From: Rhizophlyctis rosea
Taxonomy: Eukaryota > Chytridiomycota > Chytridiomycetes > Rhizophlyctidales > Rhizophlyctidaceae
Assembly (NCBI GenBank): GCA_027596075.1
Contig: JADGJC010000250.1
Coordinates: 1-58,546 of the forward strand
Length of the DNA: 58,546 nt
Reading direction: 5' to 3'
Shown here: piece after piece, positions 10,357 through 23,805 of the stretch
Layout: every line of letters begins with the position of its first letter
Position numbering within the stretch: position 1 is the first letter of the stretch
Translations under genes and position numbers: made by a program
The notes under the pieces: model-generated
Told to the model about the DNA's origin: nothing
What the model saw: only the letters and a program-made list of their open reading frames with translations
Databases searched by the model: none

Positions 10357-13300
10357 TGTGTTGCTTTCGATGAGCAGTGACCGAGTTGGTATGGGCATAC
10401 TGGAGCTACTGCCCAGATGATCTTATGTTCGTACCCTGGTACCATTTATGTTTTTTTTCTGGGAAGTGATCTGAGCGTATCAATTGGTTGACTGACCTTG
10501 CCTCGCCTCAATGCGATCCAATCTTGCTTCTATTAAAAAATCTCCTGTTGATGCGCATCACCATTTCGCCGCGCGCTCTCGAGCAAGGGGATCAAGTACC
10601 AATTTCGAGTGGATCGCGCTTTTTCCTCCTCATCAAACTTCTTTACGACACACTCGCCCACACCTCACCACTGGGCCGGTGAGGAATCTCAGACTGCCAC
10701 AGAACTAACTATCACAGCCAGTGCAAATAGGACCAATCAACGGAATTGAGCATGTGCTTCATCCTGAGCCGCCTCAACTGGGAATAGTTGGCCAATTGTT
10801 ACGTGTTTGCCTCTGGCGCCGACTGCAGTTTGCGTTCATAACCATCTGTAATCATGTTACAACGCCGCGGGTTGAAGTAAATTGCAAGGTTTGATCGGTA
10901 TCATTGTGCTACCCCGGCTAGTTCTGTCATATGCACTCAACTCTCTATGCAGCAATGCAAATCAACGCTACCAACACTGATTGTCAAGGCAAACAGTCAT
11001 GCATCCAAGCCATTGCAGAGAAGGAGACGGCTAGTTACACCTGTGCTGGCGTAGAAACAAGTGAGCGGTACTCACTTACCATGTTCCGTAACACGAGGGT
11101 CCACGGCTTATGTTTTGCTCGGGACAATGCTGAAATCATGCGTAATTCAGCCCAAGTTCCAACGGACAGTACGTCGAAAAAAGATACGGGAAACTGGTAG
11201 CTTTACAGATCCAAATGTGGACCACGTCACCAAGTAAAGAATCTGGTTATTTGCCTGCTCTCCCATGTTCAATTTCGACGCACAGTTACAGATATGACTT
11301 TCTGCAATTGTGGGTAAATGGAAACAACTTAACTAGATCGTCGCGCCGTCTTCAAATTCTGATTTCCGTCAATATGAGCCGTCGCCTATCATTTGGCTAT
11401 CATCCAGTCAATTAGCATTAGTCTAAGAAATGCCACATCATCTTTTTGGGAGGGACAAGGTTGACGGGATGGCGTGATGTCGTCGTCTTTGTCGTCACCA
11501 CGGCCAATGCGGGAGGTGTCCGGAGTGGATTCATGGTTGCGCTCATCCTCGGCTGATGGCGTCAGACGGGAAAGCGGATTGCAGCTCCTCATGGTTGGGA
11601 CCAGTCTTAGGCATGGTGTTGAGCAAGTTTGCAACAGAAGGTGAAGCTGTGCACACCCAGGTTCATTTGTTCCCTCCAGGATTGACTATGTAACCATCGG
11701 ACATCCACCATGCGAAACAGAGTGCAAAGATGGACATAATGATCTTTTTGCTGACCGTGCCCTGCTTGGAATGTTCGATTTCAATTCAACACAGACGATT
11801 TCACGCATTTTTGGATGAGTAATATGACGGCACGAGACTTGGGGCCTTGTACCGGTCATAGCACGGAGGGCGATGTTACAAAAGGGTTGAACGGTAGTCC
11901 ATTGATGCTTCACTTCCTGGACGGCCAATGTCTTTTGTTGCAAGTTATGTGTGCACAACAATTGTTCAGATCACTAGGATTGGGCAAGATGGTGTTCGCC
12001 CGTGTGCGCAGCGTTTCGCTCCCCCCATCTTACTTCAACCTTCGCTCAACCCGGTGGGCGTAGTCACAGAGTTGACTCTTGCTGGATTGGATCGCTGTTA
12101 GCACTCTTTAGGAAAGAACGGCTGTTCAAGCTGGCCGGACATGACAGGCCCATTGCCACATTCTTGCACTCACCAAAAAAGGAATTTACCCAACATGATT
12201 TTTCCAGATTTAGCAGGGTTACTCAAAGCTCTATGCCGCAATGACAACAGCAAACATCAGCTCCTCACACCTACACCTGGAAGACCCTCCTCTCATTGAT
12301 CAACATCGGGAAGCGGCTGATTCCCTCCTTGAAAGATGAGAAAAAGGTCCACAAAGCTTCGGTATCTGCAGACCCAAATGTAGATCATGCTGCCTATATG
12401 AATTGGATCAAACCACCTATTTAAGTGGCTGACTACCTTCCAAACTTCCATAGGCGGTCGCCATGCCGGTCGTATCCCAAACTTGCCTTTATCAAGTCCA
12501 TCCCGAAATAGCATCCACCTTATCTGGTGCACTGGCATTCGCACGTATTGCGTTCTGATTGGAATAACAGGATTTCAACCCGGTGATATGAGTCTGCAGC
12601 GCCCCAATCGTCTCTTTTTAAGCATAATTCTGTGGACGACTAGTGCCCTACTGTTCGTGCATATGCGAATTTACGGAACTAAATATCCCCTCATGCGCAC
12701 AAACACCGTGGAAAGACCGTTCGCTGCCCGGCACTGGGCTGTGGTTACTCGCCATGGCTTGAGGTTCTTTTTTGCTTCACTTACCTTCCACTCATTAGAT
12801 TCATTATGGGCGCCTTCATCAGAAGATCCTGAGGCGTCGAAATGTCGAATCTTACAGACTACTTGACCGGCTCTGTAGTAAGGCGACCCTCCATGCGGTG
12901 CTGAGTGACAAAGGGATGGTGAAAATGATGACACCGCCGATGCGGATAGACCGATTGCGCATAGTTCTTTAACACGATGCGCATCCACGGCAGGGACTCA
13001 TCCTCACCTGTTTTCTCTGTCCAATACCAACTGCGATATGGGCGCTTCATGATGATTCGTCTGATCAGAATGATTTCAAAACCTTAGGACAGGTTCTCGA
13101 TCGTTTCCAAACCGAAAGGCACCCACTCAGTGGTGCACCATTGCTACGGTTGTGTTTTGCCCGCCACTCATGTGATTTGTCTGGAAGCAGTGCTGATCAA
13201 TGCTGTCATCGTTCTCCACAGAAAAACACTGATGCCTCAGGGCATCAGACAAACATACAAGTCACAGTGATGTTGTGAGTGGGGCCACAGACCGGAGTAC

Positions 13301-14988
13301 GGCTACGTTCCTGCAGAAGGTTTGGTGGATCTAGCTACGTTCCTTTTGCAAGACAACCTGGACTGCCACAAATTTTAGTGCAATGTTTCAATGGCGAATC
13401 TCTTTGCGTTGGCCCAGAGGAGCGTGATTAAATCAAGCTGAAACGACGAATTCACTCTCAGTGAACATTGGGAAGGTGGTTCAGGCTTGTGTGGGGTTCA
13501 TCCAACCTCCGGCTATCAAAATGCTAACTTCCGATGATTCCAATCGCATTCCAGACCATTGACTGCCACACTTCAGACAGCTTGTGGCTGATTGCATGAT
13601 GGAGCCCAAACCTAGGATTCACTTTTTCATTGGTCATCATGCTATTCACTACGTTCGAATTGTGGGGCAAGCTCGGTGCTCTCATTTGGAGGCCTTGGAC
13701 CTCGCGGATGGCCACAGCAGTCCAGTTGCTTGCTGGGGAAGTTCCAAATTCAAAGGCGGAACATCAAAATCTGTGAATCCTTGTGAATGTATTCCTGGCT
13801 GGTAACATGGACACCGCTAGTAACTCCATGATAAACTTCTTACGGGACAAATAGTTGGCCCTACTGGATGACCATCAGGAAGGGTTCGCGGGCAACACCT
13901 TGTCCAAGTCTGAAATGAGAGATCACTGGACTACATTGACCTACTGCTTTTCCTTTCCAGTGATTGAGCAGATGACATGCGTCGCTCAGGATTTCACATG
14001 GCTTCCAAAGGCTCACAGCCACCAAACCATTTCTGCGCGGTTGGTGGACCTTCGCAGGTAGAGGCTCTGTCGAGTCACTGGCCTGCCTGGCCCGATCTCT
14101 GTGCCACCCAAACAGGTGCATTCTCTGTGCAACCCTGACGCGACCACTCCGTTTCAGGCTTCCACAACAACCGCGGATTGTGTTTTTTAAAAGGAAAAAT
14201 AACCTTGAAGCTGTATTCTCAGACAATCTATGGTAAAGAGTGAGGTGTTACCGTTTCCAAGGAACGCGGATACTTCTTACGGAACACGGAAAATTGCCGG
14301 GATACTCATATGTGACCAAGGAGAAATCTTGCCTCAGCTTCTTCTGTAGCAGTGGAGCAGAAGTAAGAGGTGTACGGGACACCTATCAGAGATGCACCAA
14401 AATTGGCGTGGTTGACGCTATGAAGTTGAAAAAGTATCAAACGTAGGCAGCAAATTGTGCGTCTCAGGTGTTTCACAAACTCAGTAAGCACTAAAGTACC
14501 CAAAACGCGGCATCACCGGGAGCAAAAAGTATTAAAACAGAATGTGAGTATGCCAAATGCATCATCCACAATTCTCATGGGCTGGAAATGGAGTGTTTTT
14601 TCCCTATCTGCTTCGGCGCGCATTGTTCTAGTTACACACGACGTTCAAACACTGCTCAAAACAAAAAGCAGTGGTTCGGCCTGTATTGAAAGCGATGGAC
14701 GAATCGAGATGTATGCTTAGTTGAGTCCGTTAACATGGAGGTACATGCCTTTGATCCCGCTCATTCCTGCCTTCTAGAGCTGGTGGAGGGTGCTACAAAA
14801 AATATGGAGGGGAAGAGGCTGAGATGTACCAAGGGGGATCCAACCACTGCCCATATAACATGAGCAGCATGCTAACTCGAGATCCGCTCGAGTTCAATGG
14901 CTGTCTTCAGAATGTAAAATGATTTTTTTGCTGAATGCCGTGAATAAGAGAGTCAACGTCGCTAAGCGATCTAAAACAACAGGAAACG

Positions 14989-16140
14989 TCAAACAATATT
15001 AAATTGATCAATCTTGTTAACCTTCGCGAACCGCGCACTACCACCGGCAGTCTCCAAAATAGCTTGAATCATCTCCTTAGTAGTCTTAGCATCATACTGT
15101 CAACAATGACATATTCCACCGTAACCTTATCCTTCCCCACGGTGATAACCATATACCCTTGATCCGCTCCGGTAGCATACTTCGTATGTGGCTGCCACAC
15201 AACAATGCTCCGGGGATCCTTGCGCTGGGACAAGTGCCATTGGTGCCCACAAACTCACTAGCTCACCTCCCTTACTGAAGCACTCAGTGTTGTAAAAAGA
15301 CAAATAGGGATCGGTGGGGATGTCAAAGACCAAGTCGGTGTGGATGTGCCGGATAGGAAGACCTTGTTATCAATTGTGTTGGGGAAGAGAAATATTATGA
15401 GACCCGGAGGGAGACTTGGAGCCGGGCGGGGGCAACTTGGTTGCCGAGGATGCGCGAAGTTGCGGAGCGGAACTTGCATGGGAGGACAGTGGTGTTTAGC
15501 CAAATTCCTTGTGAGATGCGGAAGATCCGTCACAAGGCCATGTAAGGCGCTGCAACAATGATGAATAAGTATTGGATAATAGCGTACCAGCAGGAGACTT
15601 CTCGTCAACTCCCTGCTGCTGCCTGCCGATGAGACGCGTATCCCACATGATGAAGTCCAATAGCTTGCCCTTTTGGAAGCTCCTGTAAATCTTGCCCACA
15701 TCGTCAATGTAGGCGGCAGGACCAGGCAAGTAATACAAGTATGCCTTTGTCCCAGCAATCTTGCGTTCAGTCCAAATGCTTCAGTTGCGGGGGTATGGAT
15801 TTCAGCAGCACGGTACCAGGCGTCGTTGGCGAACTCGTGATCATCCCAGATAGTAATCCAGCATGATCAACTTGGAGATGGAGGTCCGTCTTATACAGGC
15901 GGTGAGGAGCGCCGCATTGAGGAAGACTGGATGCAGCAGTGCTAAAAGATAACGAGCATCTCGTCTGGCTTTTGGCAAACCAAGTTCCCAAAAACCTTAC
16001 TTATGTAATAACCTCCTTGTTTGGCAAAGATATGTCCAATATTCGTTCGGTCACTGTACTGCCCGCTTTCATACCCATAGATATAGTCATCACGATGGAG
16101 TACCCTATGTACCTTCGAGCGGCGCGAAAAACCGCCATAA
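14989..16140 (-). pseudogene. PhoD-like alkaline phosphatase pseudogene
   Basis: Read on the minus strand, consecutive pieces match the PhoD-like metallophosphatase family. They are a VLHRDDYIYGYE segment (family V.H.GDYIYEYG) near 16090-16060; LYKTD near 15895; WITIWDDHEFANDAWY near 15865-15820; WTERK...KAYLYYLPG near 15785; IDDVGKIYRSF and a LLDFIMWDTRLIGR block near 15700-15630; RILGNQV near 15450; FLSGHIHTDLV near 15350; and a C-terminal part ending at a TGA at 14989. The pieces lie in different frames with short shifts inside conserved motifs, for example between the LYKTD and WDDHE segments and again before WTERK. The N-terminus is missing and a normal G-D-I-H reads G-H-I-H. It is a decayed gene, or less likely an intron-rich gene that I cannot splice. 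Confidence 0.7.
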
Positions 16141-16380
16141 GGGGCTGACGCTGACCACCCGGTCAGTCGTGCTTCCACTGGTGCTGAGCAATTGCCTGAC
16201 ATATGGTCTCACTGACAGATACACCAAAAGAAGCGTCATCAATTCGGCGTCTACTGCATCCTGACCCGTTCGTTACAATGCAAAAAGAAGAACTGTGGTT
16301 AAGGTTACGTGAAATGCCAGACCTTCAGGGAAGGCGATCAATTGAAGCGGAAAACAACAGAGAAGTGTAGGACATCGAGT
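16141..16380. other. Short intergenic segment
   Basis: The upstream side of the PhoD-like pseudogene. The expected N-terminal phosphatase region (signal peptide and the F-x-x-x-S-C-S motif) is not seen here, consistent with a 5' truncation. Nothing else is recognised. Confidence 0.4.
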
Positions 16381-16550
16381 CTATTCCAGTGGTGCGGTCC
16401 AGCGCATGTCCAGGACTGTCCCACAGTGGTGGTCCAGTGCTGGACCAGCACAACCACTGGAACCAGTGACCGTTGGGCACTGGAAGAAGTGGTCCTACAA
16501 CGCTGGAGGGCCACTGGTCCAGTGCAACATTGGGCAATGGATGCTACTAG
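16381..16550. repeat. CACTGG/CCAGTG-rich cryptic repeat tract
   Basis: About 170 bases contain at least eight CCAGTG, CACTGG or CAGTGG strings in both orientations, with additional GGTCCAG and CTGGACC words. One local near-palindrome is GGTCCAGTGCTGGACC at about 16431. The density is far above that of the flanks. It is neither a simple tandem repeat nor a recognised coding sequence. Confidence 0.6.
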
Positions 16551-19500
16551 TACTTGGTTCCCAGAAGTAGCAGCTCTTCATTCATCAACCTGACTGATAT
16601 CTGCGTGATGAAGCCTGGTGACGTTCAGATCGGAAAATCTTTTGCGCGTCAATTTTAGTTCAGTAATTTCTTCTTGCCCTATCGCGCAATCAGCTGTGTC
16701 ACAAGAGTCGAGACGGCAGCCGATCGCTTGCTAGTCCTTTCATTCGTTCTATCGATCAACACGTAACGAAATCAATCAAGCTCCACGATGAGCGGTAGAT
16801 GCCAAAAAATCAGCGTGTGAGAGAGAAGGAAACCATACACATTATACTGTACATGTTCTACACAGCTCTGCCCTCCGTTGGTCACAAGTGTGTAATGTCA
16901 CTGATGACCATTCAGGAGCAAAACTGAATTTTTTTTGAAGTGTACTGTACAAAAGCCGTCTGAACATTGATGTTCATGTCGACGATGACTCGCATTCAAA
17001 GATTGATTGCCGACAACTCGGATGGCGTTTGCGCTACCAAAACTGTGAAAGCTGCAGCAGCTCTACGCCATGAACTCCGTCCCTGGTTGAGGGGCAAAAA
17101 GTCCTCAATGGTGAGATTCCGGAGGTATCGGAAGTGGTCAATGGTCAGATCGGCACCAGGAGAGTGTAGTGAGAATAACATTTGCATGGCCCATACTTCA
17201 CTGTTCTGTAAAGTATTTTGATGATCCCTTGCAGCACTAGATCCCAACAAAAATAAGCTAAAAAACGTGCACGAAAAGTTCTGTAGTCGATAGGGGAGCG
17301 GTCACCCGCACGACAGGAAGGGGTTGTCATAAGCGTGGCTTCACCTTCCCAACCATCGCGACCCATGAAACATCATCGGGTTCCTCAACCTGACAAACTA
17401 ACGTCAAAAAAAAGCTACGCGCAGCTAGGCAAATCCAAACTTCACATGAAAAGTACCATTCGACGCTAGTCATGAGCTGTTCATTGTACTCATGCCCTGG
17501 GATGCGCACCAATATTCTGCAAGGCACTCTGTGCATCGGTCTTTAGCCAACCAACTCCAGGTTCGCCGTGGAGAAAAAGCAAAAGCCGTAAAGACTGCAT
17601 GCCGAAAGAGGATGTAAATGCGCTTTCCTGGAACCAGTGCAGTTTCCTACCAAGTACGCAGTTCGCCTCAAGGAGGCGTTGACTACTCACACGTAAGCAG
17701 ATGAGACATCTCGAAAGGCAATATGGGCATGAAGGACGTGGTCCCATCAGAGTGTTGCCGTTTCAACGAATGATTCGTGCTGCACATGGGGCAGGTTGAC
17801 TCCACCCGCACAATTTCATTGTACCAAGGTACGGATGAGATGACTTTTTCCTACATCCAGCTTCTTCCCCAACCAAAAAGAAGTACCAGGTGAGCATCGA
17901 TTCCACTAGAGTTGACTTTGACTTATACTACTAGTGGAAATAGCGGGACCCTCTCTTTTGGATCAATCTCTGAGCAAATGTGCATGTGCGTTAGTAGTTG
18001 AGAATGCCGTATAAGCGTCTGGCAAACTTGGCCTTCTTGCCCCACCTTCGCGACAAGCGCCCGGCGTCACCGGGGCATTCTTGAAAGAAACCGTGCCATA
18101 AGTGAATTGCATGAATTGATGTCCACCCAACAAGTTCTGGCAAGCGTTGATGTTCCTATGGACGATGACCGCGAATCTGATTGCGTGTCTACAAACACTT
18201 CGAATCGCGTTTGCTGTGAAAGGAGGCTGTAGCTTGGTGTCAACAACTATGTCCGTGTGTAGGGACAAAAACGGAGGCCCATCAAACGTCGAAATTACCC
18301 AGTTGCAAGGAAACGTCGGGGTCAGGCAAAGTAGCAGGTCATAATTAACTCCCGATCCAAATTAGACACTTGGAATTGAGCTATGGCGCACTCAGATGAT
18401 CCTCCCGTTTGACTAAAGGTCAGCACTGGGTACTTCCTCCCTCTCCATCTCAAATTCGTCGACAAGGGTGATGATGGATAACATCCACAAGACACCAAAA
18501 AAGTTGGGGATTAACAATGCAGGCCCATCCTGGCCGGGATTGGTTATGCCATAATATGAAGGGGTCGTCTAAAGCGTATGTCCACCTTCCCAACGATGGC
18601 GATCCATGGACATCACCCAGTCCCTCAAGTTGACAACTTACTTGCAAAAGAAGATGCTTGGAACATCTAGATCTTGCGTCCTTTGGATAAAAGTGCTACG
18701 GCATTGTCATCTTTATGCCCAACGTTCGATGAAGCCAGCCAATATTCTTCATCGTATTCTGTGTTCTTCTAATGTGCACGAATGTATTAATCACACTCGA
18801 TGACATGCTTTTCTTCCTCCAGCCATGACGGAAGGGTGCTCGACAACCAAAAAGAACCACTCGGGGAGCACCGGGGATTCGGCTAGAGTCAAAATTAACT
18901 GGAACTGGATATCACGGGAAGCCGGTGCATTATGCCATTCACTCAGAAGATGTTCTACTACGTGAAGTGCTTTCCTTGTTCAAAATTGCGCATAGGTAAC
19001 ACTTCCTGCAAATTCAAAAATATCTTGCTCGTAAAGGTAGTCGCACATTTGCGCAGTACATCAAGAGCGACATCATATCTACCTCAAGAAGACCTGACGT
19101 TGTCTCTAGAATAATGATACTTGCATTGCACTGGATCCCATTCAGACGCAAGCATAACACTCGCCTTACCCGAGGTCGAATAATGCAAACCCCTGAACTC
19201 GACCACATTCAAGGAAATTCCTCCATCATTTTTTATGCTTGAAGCGCTTGATGTCTGTGAGAAAAAGATACCGTCAAGGTAGTTAATGAAAGATATTACA
19301 TGGAGCGCAATCACGTTTCTGAATGTCCGTAGTGCCTATCTTTGCTGTTCTGAACACACTTTGCCGGATGAAATGCGTCATCTTCCGTCTAATCTAAGTG
19401 CACTAAGTGAGTTAAGTGTCGAAGTGCCCACAAGGGCGTGAAGAGAGCAATCCGTTGCCGAATGCAAGTGATGGAATATTGAACAAGTCCGGCGAAGGAT

Positions 19501-21740
19501 ATATTGATGCATGCTAACTTCGCAGAGCATATTCCTAGAATGGGTTGTGACGCTGCTGTTTTTAGGAGGTATTGCGTGCATGCCGTACCCTAAGCTGATT
19601 CACTTTACAGGCTTTGACGTATGGAAAGAGATAATCACCATCAACTTTGACGGACTCCGTCAATGACCATTATTGGTTGGTGTTGCTGGTAAAAAATGAA
19701 TGGTGCCTATCGAAGGGAAAATGCCAAACTCCGCCAGGGCACTTGAAGTGCTGACGGGAATCCATTCAAAGCTGGGCTTGATATGGAATGGAATTTGAAG
19801 TAGTTCCACATTGTGCCGATGTTGCTTGCATGGATTGGATGATAGCTGACTGTAAGCTAATGACTCTCTTGGCAGGGCAGCTGCGCAGTCTAGCAGCTAA
19901 TCCACGCATGAAGCCTGTGGGTATTTTACTCTCCTTTTTCACACATTGCCGTCAATGAAAACCGCAAACTCGCATCCCAGCTTTCAACGCTGTATTGAGC
20001 GTAGATGATGGGAACGCTACTGGTCTTGGCTTGAATCTCATGCACATCTACGTCCTGACGGAAGCATCACCATCACCGTTAGCTGGAGAAATTCTGTTAA
20101 AATACAAAATCAAAATTATGGGAACATGACACTCAAATGTCGGTGACAGTTGTGGTATCCAGAAGGAGTAGCCGTCTAACAACACGAAGCCGGTGAATTG
20201 GAAAAGTTTGACATTGGGAGTGCTGAACTTGGTAGAGGGGAGACCAAGCCCGTATTCGCTTTGTGCTTCAACACCATTTCTTTTGCCTTTGGCGCAAACT
20301 CCAACCCTAAGGTGTTATCCTGGTTGAGAAGAGTCCTTCAAACGTCACACTTGTAAAATAGAAGAAGGATTGATGAAATCAAAGACACAGCTTCTCAATC
20401 CACTATGAAGAGACTGCTCCAGCCAGCTCCATATGTTCGCTGACGGAGTCTTAAACAGGTCATTGGTGGAATAACCAAATGGTTTCATTCTGTTCAGGGA
20501 AAAAAAGATCCAGTGGAGAGGTGCGAACGCAGGGGGCCGCTGTCGCAAAGGTGGTCCCCTCTTGATTAGCTGTCTGATTTGTAAATCAATTTATCCAGTG
20601 GAGGTTGTCAAGGAGAAGTTGTTGCTGATTGTGATTAAATGGCTGTTCATACCTGAGACGGGCAAGGAGCAGGAGAGGAAGGAATGGGCAATGTGGATAG
20701 GACCCTGAATGGGTGTAAGCCACTTTGAGGACAATTGAGGGTTCGTGTGGGCTGTAACTCCACCCGTATGATCGTGGTGAATTTCCATGAAATGGCTGCA
20801 GATCCTCGAGATCTGGTGGGTACCATTGCCGCGACCATGGATCATTTTCGGTGCGACACCGCATGACATCAGGTGGTGAGACTCGAACCAAACATGGTAA
20901 GTGATATCGATTCGGGCTCCAGTATCTGATCAGACAATTTGGAGAATACCAAAAGTCTCAGACTTATTTTTCCCGGGTGGAAACTTCATCTTGCCACCGC
21001 CTCCACAATGTCATCATTGTTGTGCCCTTGCAATCTATTGAAGTCAGGGGTCTGACTCGTTTCATGAAGACTTCCCAATTGAATTTTCTTCCACCCTAGT
21101 TGCGCCTCCAATAAAGGAGAAAATTTTGTCTCCTTTGCAGGTATTCCTGACAACTGTGGCGGCACTGTTTGAGGTCATGGGCTCGATCGAAGCACTCATG
21201 ACCCGGTCGCTCGCGTGCACCATTGCGCGTCATCATCCCATTACATAGACTTGAAGTGGTATTTTTTTTTGTTTGCGCATATACTTCAATTCCCACATTT
21301 GTACTGTTGGCCTTCGAAAGAGATGAAAATTATGACAATCCATAACCAGCACATTGTCCGGACTCCCGATCATTGTTCCGTGATCGTTATATATGGGTGA
21401 TGCAATAAAGAAAAATGTGCGGCGAATGTATAATTGGAGGCGGAATATACAACTGAAGAAAGAAGCGCTCAAACACCCTGTACCGCTGATGTCATGTTCG
21501 GCTGACAACAAATTCGCATCTTTACAGAAACTTCAGGGAAACTGGGGTTCTGGTCCTACGACATGACGCGGTGTTTCCACTGAATTGATGATCCACCTGA
21601 ACATCGCGTACGATACGCTACCGTATCATTCAACCATATTGTTGTTTCTTACCGTTTTGTTGGTTGTAACGCGTAATAGGGGCTTTACCAGCAACGGAAC
21701 ATTGGATGTGGCTTGGACTTGCTGACCAAGCATGTCCATC
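16551..21740. other. Gene-poor stretch, nothing recognised
   Basis: About 5.2 kb with only short open frames (about 100 codons at most) and no family match on either strand. I see no tandem repeats, tRNA-like cloverleaf or long inverted repeats by eye. It separates the PhoD-like pseudogene and the CCAGTG tract from the leader locus of gene 2. Confidence 0.45.
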
Positions 21741-21789
21741 ACAGATCGATTCACCGATGGGAAATCGGCAAGTCCAAACCTGAGACAAG

Positions 21790-23410
21790 CGGAGGTCTTC
21801 TTGCCTCAATTTCTCTCCCCCATTCTTCCCACTCATCCGCAACACACTTCACCATTCACACGGAAATCACACACAACACGCGTGAACAATGCCATCCATC
21901 TATATTTCGGCTCAATCTATCGAATTGGCATAAGATTTATCGAAACTTGGTGAGTATTGCATGCTTTTTTGGTCGGATACCGCCAGTTTCACACTTTCCT
22001 CACCCACAAACTGGTTTTCCCACAGGTTCTCGGCCACCAAGAGCTTTCTATACCGAAAACACACCGCAAACCACGTTTTTTACTCTAGAACCTACCACAA
22101 CCGTCGGCACATAACCTCATTTCGAGTTCTCACCAACTTCGCCAGCACCACTTTCACACATGCTCAGAAAAGCGCATTCCCACAAGTGGCCTTCACCTTC
22201 TCGCTTTTCATCCAATTCTCGGGCCATCCATCCTCTCTCACAAAATAATCATCCACGGCACGCTCAATTTTTCCTACTCGCGTTTCCGTCAAGTTCTCCC
22301 ACCTGGCAAGGTCAACATACCGCTTGGATATCCGACTTCACAACCCTCCCGAAATCTTCCCAGCACCAAGTCAAGCCGCCACCAACGTCGCACCTCTTAA
22401 GTGTGTGACCAAGAACCACCGAATCCTTCCCCTACTGGTCTACCCGTCACACGTCTTCTCTCTGGGTCCACTGTAACAAGATTCCGCCGTCACCACTGCC
22501 AAGTCAAGACCACGGTCCCTGTGAACTGAGTTCCGGCTTCCACTCCGTTCCCCTCAAGTCAAGACCAGAGCTACCACAAGTGGAGAGGATTGGTGTGCCC
22601 CAGCCTTCAACAGGTTGCATTCGCCACCACTACCATCCTCAAGGCGTCGGAGAGGATTGGTGTGCCCCCACTTATTCAAGTTGCTGTCGCCACCACTACC
22701 CTCCTCACAGGGTGAGAGGATTGGACGGCCGTGACATCAAAACTGATGCCCCCTGCCGTCCATTACCATCCTCAGGCGTGGGTTAAGAGGATTGGGATAG
22801 CCGGGCAGGTTCACTTACAGTTGAACTGGGCGCCCCGTTAGCTTTCCCACTACCATCCTCTGTGTAGGGCGGAGAGGATTGAGCAGTCGGCGCGGCCATA
22901 CTTGAGTTTGCGTCCTTTTGCTGTCTCATTACCATCCTCAGAGGATTGGGTAGTCGACACCAAGTTTTCGCTTCAGCTTGGTGCTCCTTTTGCTATCCAT
23001 TACCATCCTCCACCATCCTTATCTCAAGACTGCGCGGTGGTCCTGGCTTCGTGCCACGGCCATCGGTTTCAGCAACCGCGGCCCTTTTTGGAGCCAAACA
23101 GACGCGCGGGTGCAGCGTGGTGGTTCCAAGCAGATGGACCACAATTTAAGACGCATGTATCTAAACGAAGCAATCTTTCTTTCCCTTGTGTGTGTTTAGC
23201 GAAGCGGGCACCTCCTTTTGGTGCATTCTTCACTTCTTCGTTTGTTTTCTCTTTTGTTTCCTTTCTCTGTATATAACTGGCCATCATTTGTTTGTTTGTT
23301 GAGACGTGAAGGGAAGGACTTTTGGTTGTTAGATACTTGTACATTAGCTTCCCTTTTTAAAATTAGTTTTGTGCTTCAGCATCATGTATCTGGTGGTGTG
23401 GAGGGTTGAA
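21790..23410 (+). ncRNA. Putative spliced leader/non-coding RNA locus A carrying a hairpin array
   Basis: A pyrimidine-rich start leads to a good splice pair (GTGAGT at 21950, CACAG ending at 22025), then a CT/CCA-rich exon with no conserved protein. It ends in six hairpin units (22584-23010) and a conserved tail around 23080-23170 (GGTTCCA.GCAGATGGACC, then AAACGAAGCAA). The layout and many words repeat in locus B (42370-43950), including a leader intron, while the possible peptides do not correspond. That favours RNA function. It points toward gene 2, whose ATG is 23806. It may be an independent transcript or the 5' UTR of gene 2. A non-coding transposable element is an alternative. Confidence 0.45.
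22584..23010 (+). repeat. Tandem hairpin array A (six units)
   Basis: Units at 22584-22640, 22651-22706, 22715-22773, 22786-22860, 22873-22939 and 22940-23010. Each starts AGAGGATTG and most end TACCATCCTC, so GAGGAT can pair with ATCCTC. Inside, a second stem differs between units but stays paired: TGGTG/CACCA (units 1 and 2), GGACGGC/GCCGTCC (unit 3: 22723-22729 with 22755-22761), GGGATAGC/GCTTTCCC (unit 4). Unit 6 has an inner hairpin CACCAAG (22958-22964)/CTTGGTG (22977-22983). Unit 2 has a C in place of A in its closing ATCCTC. Such paired changes indicate selected structure, probably in RNA. Confidence 0.75.
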
Positions 23411-23805
23411 TGCAAAGTATGCCACGGAGCATGGCTGTAAATAAGATATTATTGCTCTACATCTAGTACCAAATGGCTGGGGGCGCATAAATTATGTGGG
23501 TCCAATCAATATGGATTTGCAGGAAGCTAACCAAGCTAGTGGCAAACGTGAGTAAACTGAGTAATGTGGTGGAAGTGTGGAGCTGCCTGTCAAAGTAGCT
23601 CAAAGTTGTCAAAGATCGAGATTCCAGATCCATGACTTGTCCAACACCCTGGTATGTGGCACATGCCTCCCCGCTGGACGCCACACGGAATTCGTGGGAA
23701 ACCCTGTCAAAAGTTGAAACACCCCTTTTCACGATCTCTTTCCCACGCGAAATGCAGATGCCGGAAAGTAGACAATAGCTTAGAGAACGCTCATCTATAG
23801 CAACA

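Larger units (their letters stand above)
8273..14988. other. Gene-poor stretch with decayed repeats
   Basis: No open frame here matches a known family. The stretch contains at least one dispersed repeat family (copies near 8605-8960, 9317-9367 and 10080-10356, listed separately). The rest is complex sequence without tandem structure. Open frames of 60-130 codons are within chance expectation for this composition. Confidence 0.5.
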
